Shown here piece after piece: positions 21,600 through 34,510 of a stretch of 64,000 nt of DNA; within the stretch, counting starts at the first letter, position 1, and each line of letters starts with the position of its first letter. Source of the DNA: Tubulanus polymorphus. Lineage: Eukaryota; Nemertea; Palaeonemertea; Tubulaniformes; Tubulanidae. The DNA is taken from the NCBI RefSeq assembly GCF_964204645.1, contig NC_134028.1, positions 3,756,501-3,820,500 on the forward strand, written 5' to 3'. A program made the translations under genes and the position numbers. Under the pieces are notes generated by a model. The model did no database searches, had not been told where the DNA came from, and saw only the letters and a list, made by a program, of their open reading frames with translations.

Positions 21600-24500
21600 A
21601 TGGATAATTTGTCGATGAAAACTCGCGACCGGGCATCTATTCCTCAGATGTATTCAACGCGTAGAATAAGGCGTATTTCAAGGAGATACTCACAGTTAGA
21701 AATTGCCAAACAAGAGGTAGGTTAAACGTAGTCAATACAACTAACTAACTAAATGCAATGATGTGATACGGAAGCTTTAAAATTAATCATTCATTAACTA
21801 AAATTGTGATTTATTTTTCGGGGGTGAGTCGGCGGTGGTAAAGTTGGTAGACTTTGTTTGCTCAAAGATGGAATATTGATATGACAATAAAATGCAATAA
21901 TAAGTTATATTCCTGTGGAGAATCGTAAAAACCAGCAAAGGACTATGTGTTTGGAAAGGAACAGTTTTTAGAAATACTAAATTTGATGAGTCAAACATTC
22001 TGTGAGGAAAATGAGACGTCGAGCTGAACTCTGAAATGCAAAAATGTTTATGTCATTGAAAAAGTTCTGAAGCAGCTTAATTCGTAAAGAGGACCAAAAA
22101 TTTTATTAAGGAGAAATCTGTTTTATTTCGTCTCCATTTTCATTTTGTATTCAAAAATACGCTAGTGCTCAGCCATACACAGCTTATTATTGCATCTCAA
22201 TACCTGATCCTCAAGCAACCAACTAAGTCTACGAACCCTACATCCCCTAAAAAACTTTAATCAATTACATGAGTTATAGTTGATGAAATGAAGCTTCGGT
22301 AATACATTTTCTGAAACACTCTGTAGAGATTCTACAACAATTATTGACTATGCAATATCACTTCGGGATGGCGTATTATCTATTTGAAATCGTATTTTGA
22401 AAATTCGAATTTCCGTAAATCGCGACTATTCGGTTAAATTAGGAATTTATTTGCATATCGGCGCTAATCTTACTGACAACAAACTGAGTACATATTTGAA
22501 ATTTTCCTGGACTGATTGCTACCGCGTTAGAATAATTCAACAAAACAACTCAACGACGCTAAAGTGACTGGTTTATGGTGTATTTAAAAAAAGCTATTAA
22601 ATCACACTACAATCGTTCAATGGTAAATTATACGCGGAACGTAATATAATGGCTCCTCATAATTGGGCGGAGAAAAAGTCGAAAGCATTTTAAAATTCGA
22701 ATATTCGTTTTTGAACGACCCATTGAATCGAACCACTTGACATCGCCGAAATGGAAGATTTATTCTAATTTTACTCTTGCTCTTTGTGTCATTAGAAAAC
22801 ACTTTGTGGCCCCCAAAATTCGGGTATATAATTTGAAAGGTACATAGGATCTAGTTGGGTATCAGAGAAAAACGATTGTAAGACATTTTCTTTTATTTGA
22901 TATATTCCTAACGTTTTTTTCTATTCAAAATTCAGTTCTATAGAAAAAGTCTGAATCCGTCCCAGATGATGAAACTGGCGAAATGGCACAGCAGAGCCCA
23001 GCAGAAAGTTAAACAGGTATTTTTAGATGAAAACCTGCGTTGATTATACTTTTACGCAATCCACGAATTGATGGAATCATATTTCACTAAAAGCATGGTC
23101 GGAATTTGTCACAATACAGTGGGAAACTACGCCATACGCAGTAAATTATCACTCGACTAACTTTCAATACCTAGTTGATGTTTGTTTATAGGAAAATATT
23201 TGATCAAGACACCTTTTGCCGGTCCCCGAAATGTGCCGTGAATATACATTCATTTTGTTACCATTATTGACGTAAGATCAACATGAAATAGAATCTATAT
23301 ACTAAACATTAAAGGCAGATGAAAAGAATGCTCTTCCCAGAATTAGGTTGGTTTAATCACATTGTCGTCATTCGATTCGACTGAAAGCTACCAGCGATCG
23401 CATTCGACTATGATTTCATAGGATTACACGTTCGGCTTTCATGAGAATGATTCTAGAAGATACGGCGTGATTAACTTTCTTTACAAACTCAAAATAGTGA
23501 AATAGTGTAGCTCGGGAAAGATGGATCTAACGGAAAGCGCGCTCAATAGTAGTCTAGTATCTATGTCTGACAGCAGACGAGACGGTTATCAATCAGTCCT
23601 TGACCTTACTGGAAACGATAAACGGTCGATCGCTCGGGGTTTAAGGTTTCAGCGACGTATTCTACTGCCATCCATCAGCGCTTCTGACAGGAATGGTGAT
23701 TTTTTTACCAGATCGGTGGATCAATTGAACCGCGAGAGAAGCAAGTCGCTCGAATCAGTTCTCAGTCGCAGGCGGCTCGAGGCGGCGACGGTGATTGCCC
23801 TTGCACCGCAGAATACCGGTACTATTTCTGCGAGTAATATTGATAATTCGAGCAGATTCCGTCGGGAGAAAGCCGACAGTCGCGTCTATATCACAGCTCA
23901 AACTGCGCTGAGAATCGATTCTATTAAAACGAAAAAGGTACACCAACATTGTTTGTTTTAGACATAGCCGTTGAGAATTTCATATCTTAACCCTCATCTA
24001 TCGAAACTATTGCACTTCGGTCCACGAACTATGAGATTGTAAGCTTGTAAATATTCTTGACGGTAAAATGTTATCTCAACAAACTTTTGCTACATCAATA
24101 TCCAGATATACCACATATATATGAAAGGAAACTCTTATATACACTGGATTTTTACTAGGGTCTGCAGTTGAAGTGATATTTGAAAATAATTAAGGTTTTC
24201 TGCCCGTTCGTTTCGTCTCTGGTTTGATCGTGGAATTAGAACCCCAAATTACGCCGATCAAGGTATTCACTCATTAACACCGCTTAGCACTAATAATCTG
24301 AAATGCGTTGAATTACCTCCACTTGTTTTGAATTTCGGATGAATATATACCCAACAGGGAGTCGGGTCACTATATTTACTGATTCGAATGCCAGGCGGTC
24401 GGTCACGCGAGATTACGAATGGTTTCGAAGTTGATTATAAATACTAATAACACAAATCCTTTAATCGTTCCAATCACGACAATGCATAATCATGATTATC

Positions 24501-27500
24501 GTATTGAGAAGCGTATATTTGAATGGTCTAGCCTGAGGGTAGGTACTTGGGAATAACATTTCGACATCCCCGAACACGTTGACTCAGATAGGAATTACTT
24601 AATGTATATCAGGAAACCTCGGATAAATTAGTTAACGGGAGGCGGAAAGCGTTAGGTAGGTTTTTCTCATGTATATCTACTGCATATTTATCAATTTATC
24701 TACTTGAGGGCTGTTCGTGTTATCGTATATTGGACTGTTTATACGAATCAATGGTCGTAATGTAATAAATAATTGAATATATTCTAGTATTCTAGTATAT
24801 TCTAGTGGTTGCCAATGAACGCATGCTCGTATGCACGCTAAATACACTTTCCGTTAGAAAATGATTGAGTTCCCGAACTGTAGCTCATCAACGGCGTATT
24901 CAAGATCTCCATAAAACGAAAATTCGACCATATAAGTTTACAAAACAGTGTATGGATATTTGGCCTGTTGTATCATATTCAGTTCATACGTTTTCTGAGT
25001 CGTAATTCTATTTCGTTTTTTTAGAGAAATTTGCTGAACATTTTCCAACGGAAAGCTCGTTTTGTGCTGTTATGCGTGTCGTGGTTCCGCGACATTTTTC
25101 AGAAGTAAGTAATTTTCTGGCGTCAGATCGAATCACATCATTATCATTGCTGCTTCTACGCGATTAAACATGTACATCATCAATTTCTTAGTGTTCTTCT
25201 TAAATACCAATTTGTGAACTTGTGATAACGATATTTTCTTACGCTCTTGACTCAATAAGAAAGACAAGTATCGGTTTATTTGCTCGACGCCGAGCACGTC
25301 GTTTCCAATAATTGGCGGCGGCGTCACTTTGACTTTAACTTACCTTCTTATCCGACTTTGAATAGTTCCCTGTTTAGATTACGCGTGGTCAAACCGAGTT
25401 TATCTTATCGCACGTTTTACCAATAGCGCCGTATATAATTACTAGCAAATTACAACAAGTACCGAAACAATGTCGCTCGTTATTTCAGAGCCCTTGAGAT
25501 GAGGGATCAACTTCTGTCCATTGCTCAAATATCATACGGACAACCGCTACAAATGGCAGCCGATAATTTGGTGTTTGATGTCTCTCATTTCCGAGCAAAG
25601 CGAGAGGTAAGGCCGACAGGCAGAAGACAAAATCCAATATCAACAAACGTTTTTTTCTCAGCTGTAAAAGGGCCATCGGTCAAAATATCTCTAGGAATTT
25701 AAGAACATGAAATCAAAATTCATTTAATATCAAGAATTAAAATCAAAAGTTTTAAGACACAAAATTTCGCAGGACCATTGTCAGATGTCAACATGGACGA
25801 GGGAGGCAGATATTGGAAACGTCGTGTCTTCAATAATTCTTGATAAATGAATTTCCATTTCATATTTTGAATCATACATAGTGGGTTTCTAAGATATCAT
25901 CTTTTCATCACGTGGCAGTATACGGGTTGTTCTCCTGAAAAATCAATCAGAAGGATATTTGATCAGTTGTATGTAACAACGGCAAAGTGAAAATCATGTA
26001 CTCTATAATACAAATGTACCTACTTTTCTTTATAATGGTTTTTCTTTTCAAGCAGTTCATTTGTTCGTCATTTGCAACGTGACATTTCATTTTTGAACGT
26101 AGAAGAATTAAAGAAGTCTTTAAAATGCTGGTTTTCTTGTTAATCTGCAGGATACCGTATCACAAGAAGCCATACGTATCCTGTCTCAGTCACCCAGCGA
26201 ACGATCAGCCAAAGAAACTAAATACGTACGTACAATGATTGGCATTTAAAACAAGCTTGTCTATTAATGCTGAAATCATCCAAAAACACATGCTAAAACA
26301 TGCGAGACAGCCATCATTGAACTAGAAGAAATACGTAATCGCTAGAGAAGTTCTGGCTGAAAATAGCCGGTTTTATCCACGGGAATATTTTCGGTGACTT
26401 CGTCGTTGTTGTTGTTGTTGTACAAAGTTTCAAAGACTTACTCATGAAGACGTTCTTTCGTATTTCTTATTTCAGCTGTTAATTGCGCTAAGAAATATCA
26501 AGGCATTCGCCGAATATCCGACGCGTATGCAGAAACAGTTGTGTAGCGTGGGTTGGTATGAAACGTATGTTAAGCTGAAATCCCTCGGAACAATGTTGTT
26601 ATATATGCCTGCATGTTGAATTGTAACAGCTTTTAAAGTTTCATCGAAATGGATGGATCGAATAGATTTATTTGAACTACATATCGTAGGGGTTTCACTT
26701 CAATAAATATTGATATAAATGTTTATTCTTTATTTTTAGATATGAGCCGCGTCGGGCTATCATTCGACAAGGCCATCTTCCATCTGCATTTTATTTCATC
26801 CTATCGGGAACAGGTAAAACCGGTTTAAACACTGGAAATTGATCTCTATTTCGATATGTTGTAGATCTATATCTACAGTATCACCTGTCCTTTTTTAGTT
26901 GTGGTCACTGTCAAAGAGCCGAAAAGCGATTTCTCTAAAACAGTCTGTTTTCTTCACCGTGGCATGGAGTTTGGGGTAAATATAAACCTAATCGATAAAA
27001 TGGAAGAGTTTTCTCTTCGTTTTGAAGAGAGCTGCGAGATACATACTAATGGCCGACCTTACTTGCGACGATGGAATATGTAAGCACATGGCAGTAACTA
27101 TCATAGACGTTATTTCCAAAAAACTATGTTCAGTAGATCTAATTACTTCCTCACCACCAACACCGACGCCACTAACACGACCATATTTTTCCTCCGACGC
27201 CCGGCGTCAATTCTAAAAGCCATTATGAAGTTAATTTTACGCCTGGTGAATGATAGATGAATACGCGTCATTGAAGTTTGCGATTCACACACCGACCGAC
27301 ATCGCGTTTCTGTCTTCTGTGTAATTATGTTTCCAAACTGATGAAATGGGATTTTCACTCATTTTAAGATTATGCGCCTCGTGCGATTGGGAAAAATAGT
27401 TACAACTCCAGACACAACTCCAAATTCTTATGCAGAATACATATATAATATAATATAATATAGATAATGTTTAGTGTTGATTATAAGATATGTAAAGTAA

Positions 27501-30500
27501 TTAAATTCTTGCAAAACGTTGATCAGTTGAAGCTATTTTGATTGATTTTAACTGTATATCGTTTGTTTTTCAAATTTCTCAGGAATTGGCCCTCGCTACG
27601 AGAAGTATACGCCAAGCCACTGTTATCACAAAAACCTCGGTTGAGCTTTTGTGCGTTTCGAAAGAGGTGAATAATCAGTCGACTCGTTTCATCGAGAAAC
27701 GTAATTTTACTGGTCTCAAATTACTGCATTATACGTAAAGCAACATCTTTATTGCAGGATTTTGAAGAGATATTCATGTCTGGTGGAATCAAAAACGTTA
27801 TGGACCCGGACCATAACGCGTTCATTAGGTATGAAAAATTGTATCTTTAACAACATCTCCGAGTTATGCGGTAGTTACACAAATCATTGGTTCATGAATT
27901 CAGACATGAATTCTGTACTTACTGTAGAAACATCACATTCCTACGACATTGGCCTTTAGAGAAATTAGTACAAGACAAAGAAAATTGTTTGTTCCATTTT
28001 TTCAAGTAAGTAAAACCAAATATTTATTCGGATGTCTACGAAATACCTACAATAAAGTATTTCCTGAAAGACGTTTTTATTTTGTTAATTCTTGTTTTCT
28101 TTCAGCCGCGGACAAGTGTTGGTGAGAGATAGCAACCACTCAGATTGGATATACATCGTAAAATCGGTAAGTGTGGCAAATACGTTACCTCCTTTTGAAA
28201 ACATCCACCATTTCTCGGCAGCTGTGTAGTCAGCACCCAGACGATATTTACACCGAAGAAAAAAGTGCAGTCGACCTTTCGCAAATTCGTTAATGTCCCG
28301 AGTGTTTGAATAGTGAGTTTTTGTACCACCGCCCCCGACACCGATGCACCGAGGTTTCTAGGGCTGTACGTTCATGAATGATTCAGAGATGTCGCGAACG
28401 ACGAATCGTGTAGTTTTTGCGATAGGACAAAACTCATTTCCCCTAAGCGGTAACTTATGTTCGCTAGCGAGTCGTTATCTACGTCATTATCACGTACGGT
28501 CGGCACATCTCCAATTCCGCATCGTTCTTGGCTACCCGCGATTGCTTCCCGTCGACATAATTTGCGGCTAATTCCGCCTAGTCATTTGCACGTGGTTTTG
28601 GATGTATCTAATTCCCGAATCCTAGTGGGAAACCCGCAACGCTACTGTGGCAACCGAGGATTCCAGGTGATGATCCGCCAGGTTCGCTAGTGGTTACTCG
28701 GTTACCGCGCTTCAATTTCTTCTACAATTAAATTCGAATCAACATTCCTCATCGGCAAATCTTTTTTTCAATTAAACAATGCCATACACTCATTGGGGAT
28801 GCCAATATGAGATGAACTGGATTTTTAGGCTTCCAAAGGCAGAGTTTGTCAAACAAGTCATCAAATTGCGCCATCTGGCCGGTACCCCATTCTATCAGAG
28901 TTAATGAAACCCTTCCAATTTGAACTTTTTACGAGTATTTCAAGGCGATAATTCATCTCGAGCTGGTAAAATCAAAACTCTTAAACTGTAAACTAATTAC
29001 GTAGCAATATGATAAGAGAATAGTATCGATTAGGATAAGTAGTTTATGGCTTTATCTCAGTAAGAGATATGAAAGAAATCAAGCAGGGAATACTCGCTCT
29101 TCGTGATTAAACACCTAACAACACTAATTCTCCTGACAGAATGAAAAAAAAAACAACAACGGGGCTCAGCAGAGATTGAACATTATTCATTCGTTCGTTT
29201 GTTCACTGTCATCGTCATCATTACTTTCAACATTTCTCAGAAAATGAACGCAGTTTTCTATTCACTCGTGCTTTTTCTCAGGGAAGTCTGTCGGTAATCA
29301 AGAAATTGAAGAACGTACAACCGAGCAAGAAACCCACAGCAGCGGCATCAGGCGACAGCTCGCTATCAGGTTAGTACCGGAGCTAACGCCTAAACGCCTA
29401 ACCACTTAAATACCAAACCATCTCCAATGACTTCATTTTAGTGTCGAGAACAAACGGATCGCATTTCAAACCATAAACTAGATCATCCAGGCAACTAGAT
29501 CTTACATTATGCTATTTTCCCTTGAAACAGGAGTCTTTTTATGATATTCGAACTTGCCCCATTAAAGAAAATTACACTTGCCTTATACGAAGATTTCTGG
29601 CAACCTACTTGACATATTAGGAGGATCAAGATCTTCTATAATCCTGTTACTAAAACACACGCTTTGGGTTTTTAGATACCAGTCAAAATGGATCCGATTT
29701 GAAAGGCTCACGGTGCAGGAAAGCCCACACCAAACGAAAAAAGAAACACCGCGATAAAGACAAATCTACGGATCTAAATTCAACGGTACAATCTCATCAA
29801 ATATTCAAAAGTCAAAGCTACTTTGAACATTATAATTTACTCTGATACCTACATTGGATTTGATGCTTGATACTCGATATATTCGAATTGTTTGAGATTG
29901 AACGATTTCAGGGAAATCTAGAATTGCCAGGTATAACCGAAAATAATGAATCGCATCGGTTGGGTGTATTAGACTACGACGCACTAATTAACGCACGGAA
30001 CCGATCGCGTTCGCAAACGCGACACATACGGCGCATCGACGGTGACAGCTCATCAGAGCAGCTTAAAAAATCACCCGACAGCGATCAACAATTCCCAATT
30101 GACAGCGGTGAACCTGCTACTGACATCACTAAAAATGCTCGGGTAAATCCTATTGAAATTGTTTCCCGGAGGATTGTTTTATCAACTTTCTCGGTTCTTT
30201 TCTAACGATCACGCGCGGTTCCCTTTTGCGGGGAGTTTGCTATTATATTCCCGGTTGTTCCTAACTCAATCATTCCCCACTGCAATTTATATTAATGGCG
30301 ATGCGTCTTATCTTCCGCACGATACAATTATTCCAATTGGAAATTCCCTAGAATACTCTTCACATCAGAGCCGCCAGCACTATCTATCACCTTGTTGTTC
30401 AGCATTTTCCAACTGTAATCTTACCTGCAATACATTTATTTCCGAGTGAATTAAAACAGTTACTATCTCAGCTAAAACGACAATTCATTTCAAGATTATT

Positions 30501-33500
30501 TGCCATTCGATTCCTTCGAGTCCTCCATTTATACTTGTAAAAAGATATCGCTTCATTTGTATATTGGTATTTTTTTAGGGAGTTTCCTCGCGAAGGAAAC
30601 GAAGTCGACGTTACTTCAACAGGATCTCTCACAACTTAGCTGTTAGTTCGATAGATCGTATTTCTGAACACGATTCGGGTAAGTAGAAAATGTTCAGGGT
30701 TACCATTTGTCAAAGAAATCCCTTCCCAATAGAAAATATACAATATCCAAGAATACCAGCCAGCATTATCTAGTTGCACCGAAAATCTTTTTTTCAGACG
30801 ATGCGTCGACAACATCTACGAGTAAAGACGCTTCAACGGATATGAATGAAAGTGATTTTGGATCCGATAGCGCGTTAACAACAACACCTCGTCTTCCTCC
30901 AATTAACAAAAACAAACAGCAAAATCTACTCGGTCGTAAGACCATGGCTGATAATTTGGACGGCTGGCCATCAGAAGCTCACGTACCAACGGAATCTGAT
31001 GTCGATCCTGCCTTCATAGTATTGAGAATTCTCGAACGAGGACAGTATTTTGTAAGTATCTTGATCGTAACTGGCAGTGGTAACGGAGACGAACCAAATA
31101 ATTTATTGAAGGAGCATAATGTAGTTGATATAAACATGGCGCTCATCGGATTCTGATCTGCTGACCAGGGGCCCCATATCGACCGATGACTAAGTTTAAG
31201 GTTTCAGTGGTCCACTCCGCATTAAAATCTCATTAGTAGCCCCTTGCACTGGCTTTGCCCCTTCGAATGGATGATCCAGCGTCCACGCACGTAATGCTCG
31301 TGACAGCCATTCAACCGGCTAACCACCTAATGACTCGATGGTATAGGACCGACTGAGATATATAGATCTAGATCGATATCCTATGATGACGTTCGCCGGT
31401 GGCAATCAATCACCTTGATCTCTGGACACGAACAAATGGAGAGTGGATTGAGTAAAAACGACAAACATTAGCAGCCGAGAGATGAAAAGATCTATTTTCC
31501 GAGGAAAGAGGAAATGACAATTTTCGGTGGGCGCTGATGAAAGGTTGATATCGAATGAGCTGCGTTTACATCTGGCTGGTAATCCGCATCTCGAAAATCC
31601 CCCTTTTGACGTTTCGGATGATTGGCGACGGAACGTCTTTCGTTTTTCAGTCGACACTGAAGGAAATTGTCCCGTAACGGAAACTGACGTTCATTGATTT
31701 ATTTTGTTAATCGGAATGTCTTGGAAATCATCCTTAATGGTGTAATTGCCTTCGTATCGATCGACAGTTCTTTTAATCAACCTTGGCGCGCGTTTTCTAA
31801 AAATGTCGCTCTTCTATTTTTACATTATTCCTACATATCTCGTGATAGAAAAAGACAATTTTTCACGAACGTATTTCATGACGTGCGCATCTTACCCTAG
31901 CGAATTATCAAATTCCATTGATCCCGTCTTGAAAGGAATGTTTCGTATTCTCGCCGACTCCGATGGATTTCCTAGAATAGCAATGACGGAATCGTTGAAT
32001 CTGACTATCTGGTCACTGGATGTTTGCAGATCAGTTGGCACGAATCGGATATTTAAATGCATTCATTGCTTTCCATTGATAAAGATATGTTGATAAACAT
32101 ATCTACGCATTAGATTATCAAAATATTCAATTAAATAAATTCAATGAAATCTTATTGGACATGAGAAGAAAAAACATTATAAAAATAAAACATAGAAAAA
32201 ACAGTTTATATCATGTGCATTGTAAGGTGATTTATGCGCTTTCGATAACTTTACTAGACTCGATGTATATTGGAAAATATGAATACGCAGGATCGTGGTA
32301 AAGAGGCTCTAAAATTTGTACCATGATAATGAATCTGATTTTCCCTCGAGTATTTATTTCGAAATGATGGCGAGATACCTGTACACCAGTCTGATTAATG
32401 TAACACAGGACGTATCGTAATAGACTCGGTATTTTATGGAGACTTCTACCGGTTCTTTGATGGCGTATCGCTAGTTAATGTGCTTTATACGACCAATACA
32501 GAGACAAGATTGCGCGACTGCAAGTGCATCAAGGACGAGTATCGGGGTTATTATCCCGCGGTGTACCTGTTACATCTCGGTGGCATGTATGGCTGATGCT
32601 ATCTGGTGAGCTGCTTTCAAAACTGCATTTATAGACAAACTCTCATCAGGTTTTCGTTCTTTATATGAAAGCGTCTTAATCCCTGTTGCCGACGAAATAC
32701 CTTTGTGAATGACGCACAACACAAAAAGGTCGCCTACGTACATATTTAATGGGGGAAAATGTAGCGACGGTTTTCAAGTAGGTTCTCTTGCGCTGCTATT
32801 GCTAGGTTTCTGCGATGATAATGATAAACGCGTATGTATGCAAATAAACTAGACACTTTACATGGACGACGTCTATGATGTGACTGACTGGCTCTTTGAT
32901 CAAGAGTCTAAGCACGGTGGAATGACTGGGGTATAAATTGCAGCTTTTATGTTGGATCATGCCTCGCCGTAATTACTGACATTAACCTTTACGTACGGAA
33001 ACACTTTGCAGTGGAGCTGTTAACTTCGTGATTTCCGTTCGCAAAACGTTTCTTTTCTGGAACGTTAATCACGAACTTTGACCATTAGAAAGTCGAGTCT
33101 TCCCAATCCATTTATAACGCGAACACGCTTTCTTACCAAAAAATTAATTTACACTCACGAAATACGCATTCAAACCGACGACATTTATCACCGCAGCATC
33201 ACGGCGCTGGAGCATATCAGGATGGAAAAGACTTGTGGTCCTGATCAACGCCACCACCTGGCGGGTTGATTGACTGAATAAAAGAATCAATTACCGAAAC
33301 GACGTCTTTCCCGAATGATCGATACTATTTGAAATCTCTCCATTACAAAACGACTTCAAAGATATAGAATTACACGAATCTTAATTTTGTATTTGACAAA
33401 TCATTCGTAAGCAAATCGATTTGTCGTAGGAATTATCTTTTAAAAACTACCCTTGTTTACCGTCGATATTGTTTATTATTTGGTTTCTATTATTTCTATT

Positions 33501-34510
33501 AGGGAGTTGCGCACATGTTATTCGAAGAGCAGCCTAGTGTGAGTTTAGTCAGTAACGGAGCCGAATGCATTATGATATCGAAAAAGTACTTTCTTCAGCA
33601 TACCGATCGAGATTCTTTGATGCGAATTCGTAAACAGGTACGTGCCTATATCAGGTCTCAATGAAAGTACAACTTGTCAACGTCCTTCAGATATGGACGA
33701 TTTTCAACTCAACGATGCGGGCAACCAGTCTTTGTGTTTGACTAAACATTTTAGAATCCGTGATCAGAATAATGAACAGTTTATGTCATTCAGATGGAAG
33801 CCTCTAAGCTCTAAGACATGAAAAGGGTTGAAATACGAAATTAGTATAAAGCCACTATTCACGTTCATAATTCATATTACTCCAATCGCGGACATGAAAT
33901 TTGGTAAATTACGTGAATAACGCGACTGATCACCTAATTATATCTCACAGTGAATGTGAAATTAATTGGTACCGAGGTTTTACGTTCATTAGTTCGTAAA
34001 CATAGAGTGCACTTCTTGCACATCGTTCTTCCTTCAATTCAGTGAACAGCTTTAAGCGGCGCTAATTAATAAAATCAAAGGGACATCGATGCGATGATTG
34101 CATTAATTCCACAGGCTCTTCACGAAAGTTCCAAATTCTAAGACGTTCTCGGCTCAAAAACGCGCACAAGATAGAAATAATTGCATTATTATCTTGCCTT
34201 CGTCGGAACGACACTTCAAACGCTGATTAATTCGAACTGCATTATCGATGGAAGCTCCGATACACTTTGCATTATATTTGACGCTCGTCGCGAGGAAGTC
34301 AACTTTTATGTATTCTTATTATCTTTTCAGGAAATACCTTATCCTTGCGATGACGAGATGCAAGAAAGCCTGCAAGATTTCGTCAATTGGAAACAGCATC
34401 GAGCCCGAACGTATCGATCCATAGTGCACACGCTCAATAGGAAACGCACTAAGAAGAAAGAATGGCCCAGCGATCTGAGGGAATATAACTTCAGGACGGG
34501 ACCGATATAA
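21600..34510 (+). CDS. CNBD2: Cyclic nucleotide-binding domain-containing protein 2
   Basis: Twenty exons join in phase to give 844 residues: 21600-21716, 22936-23016, 23506-23937, 25025-25104, 25489-25606, 26151-26225, 26476-26564, 26740-26813, 26899-26975, 27583-27666, 27758-27828, 27928-28005, 28106-28166, 29282-29369, 29676-29785, 29912-30142, 30579-30678, 30798-31051, 33503-33637 and 34331-34510. A basic, Ser-rich N-terminus leads into RNLLNIFQRKARFVLLCVSW (~211-230). The first cyclic-nucleotide-binding domain (~302-432) keeps the phosphate-binding cassette FGELAL...RQATV, with Glu382 and Arg391. A second, degenerate one (~433-785) is split by a ~250-residue Ser/Arg-rich insert encoded by exons 14-18 and has YFGVAHML where the cassette should be. 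The protein is longer than human CNBD2 (about 576). The family is testis/cilia related. The first three exons are least certain; exon 3's ATG at 23521 is an alternative start. Confidence 0.87.
21895..22335. repeat. Diverged dispersed repeat, copy B
   Basis: Collinear with 16930-17425 (see copy A) and lies in CNBD2 intron 1. Divergence is considerable, with many small indels, so the element is old. Confidence 0.6.
31052..33502. other. Large intron 18 of CNBD2
   Basis: A 2.45-kb intron. Open frames at 31694-32093 have no matching splice phases and I see no extra exon or repeat family. Confidence 0.4.
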
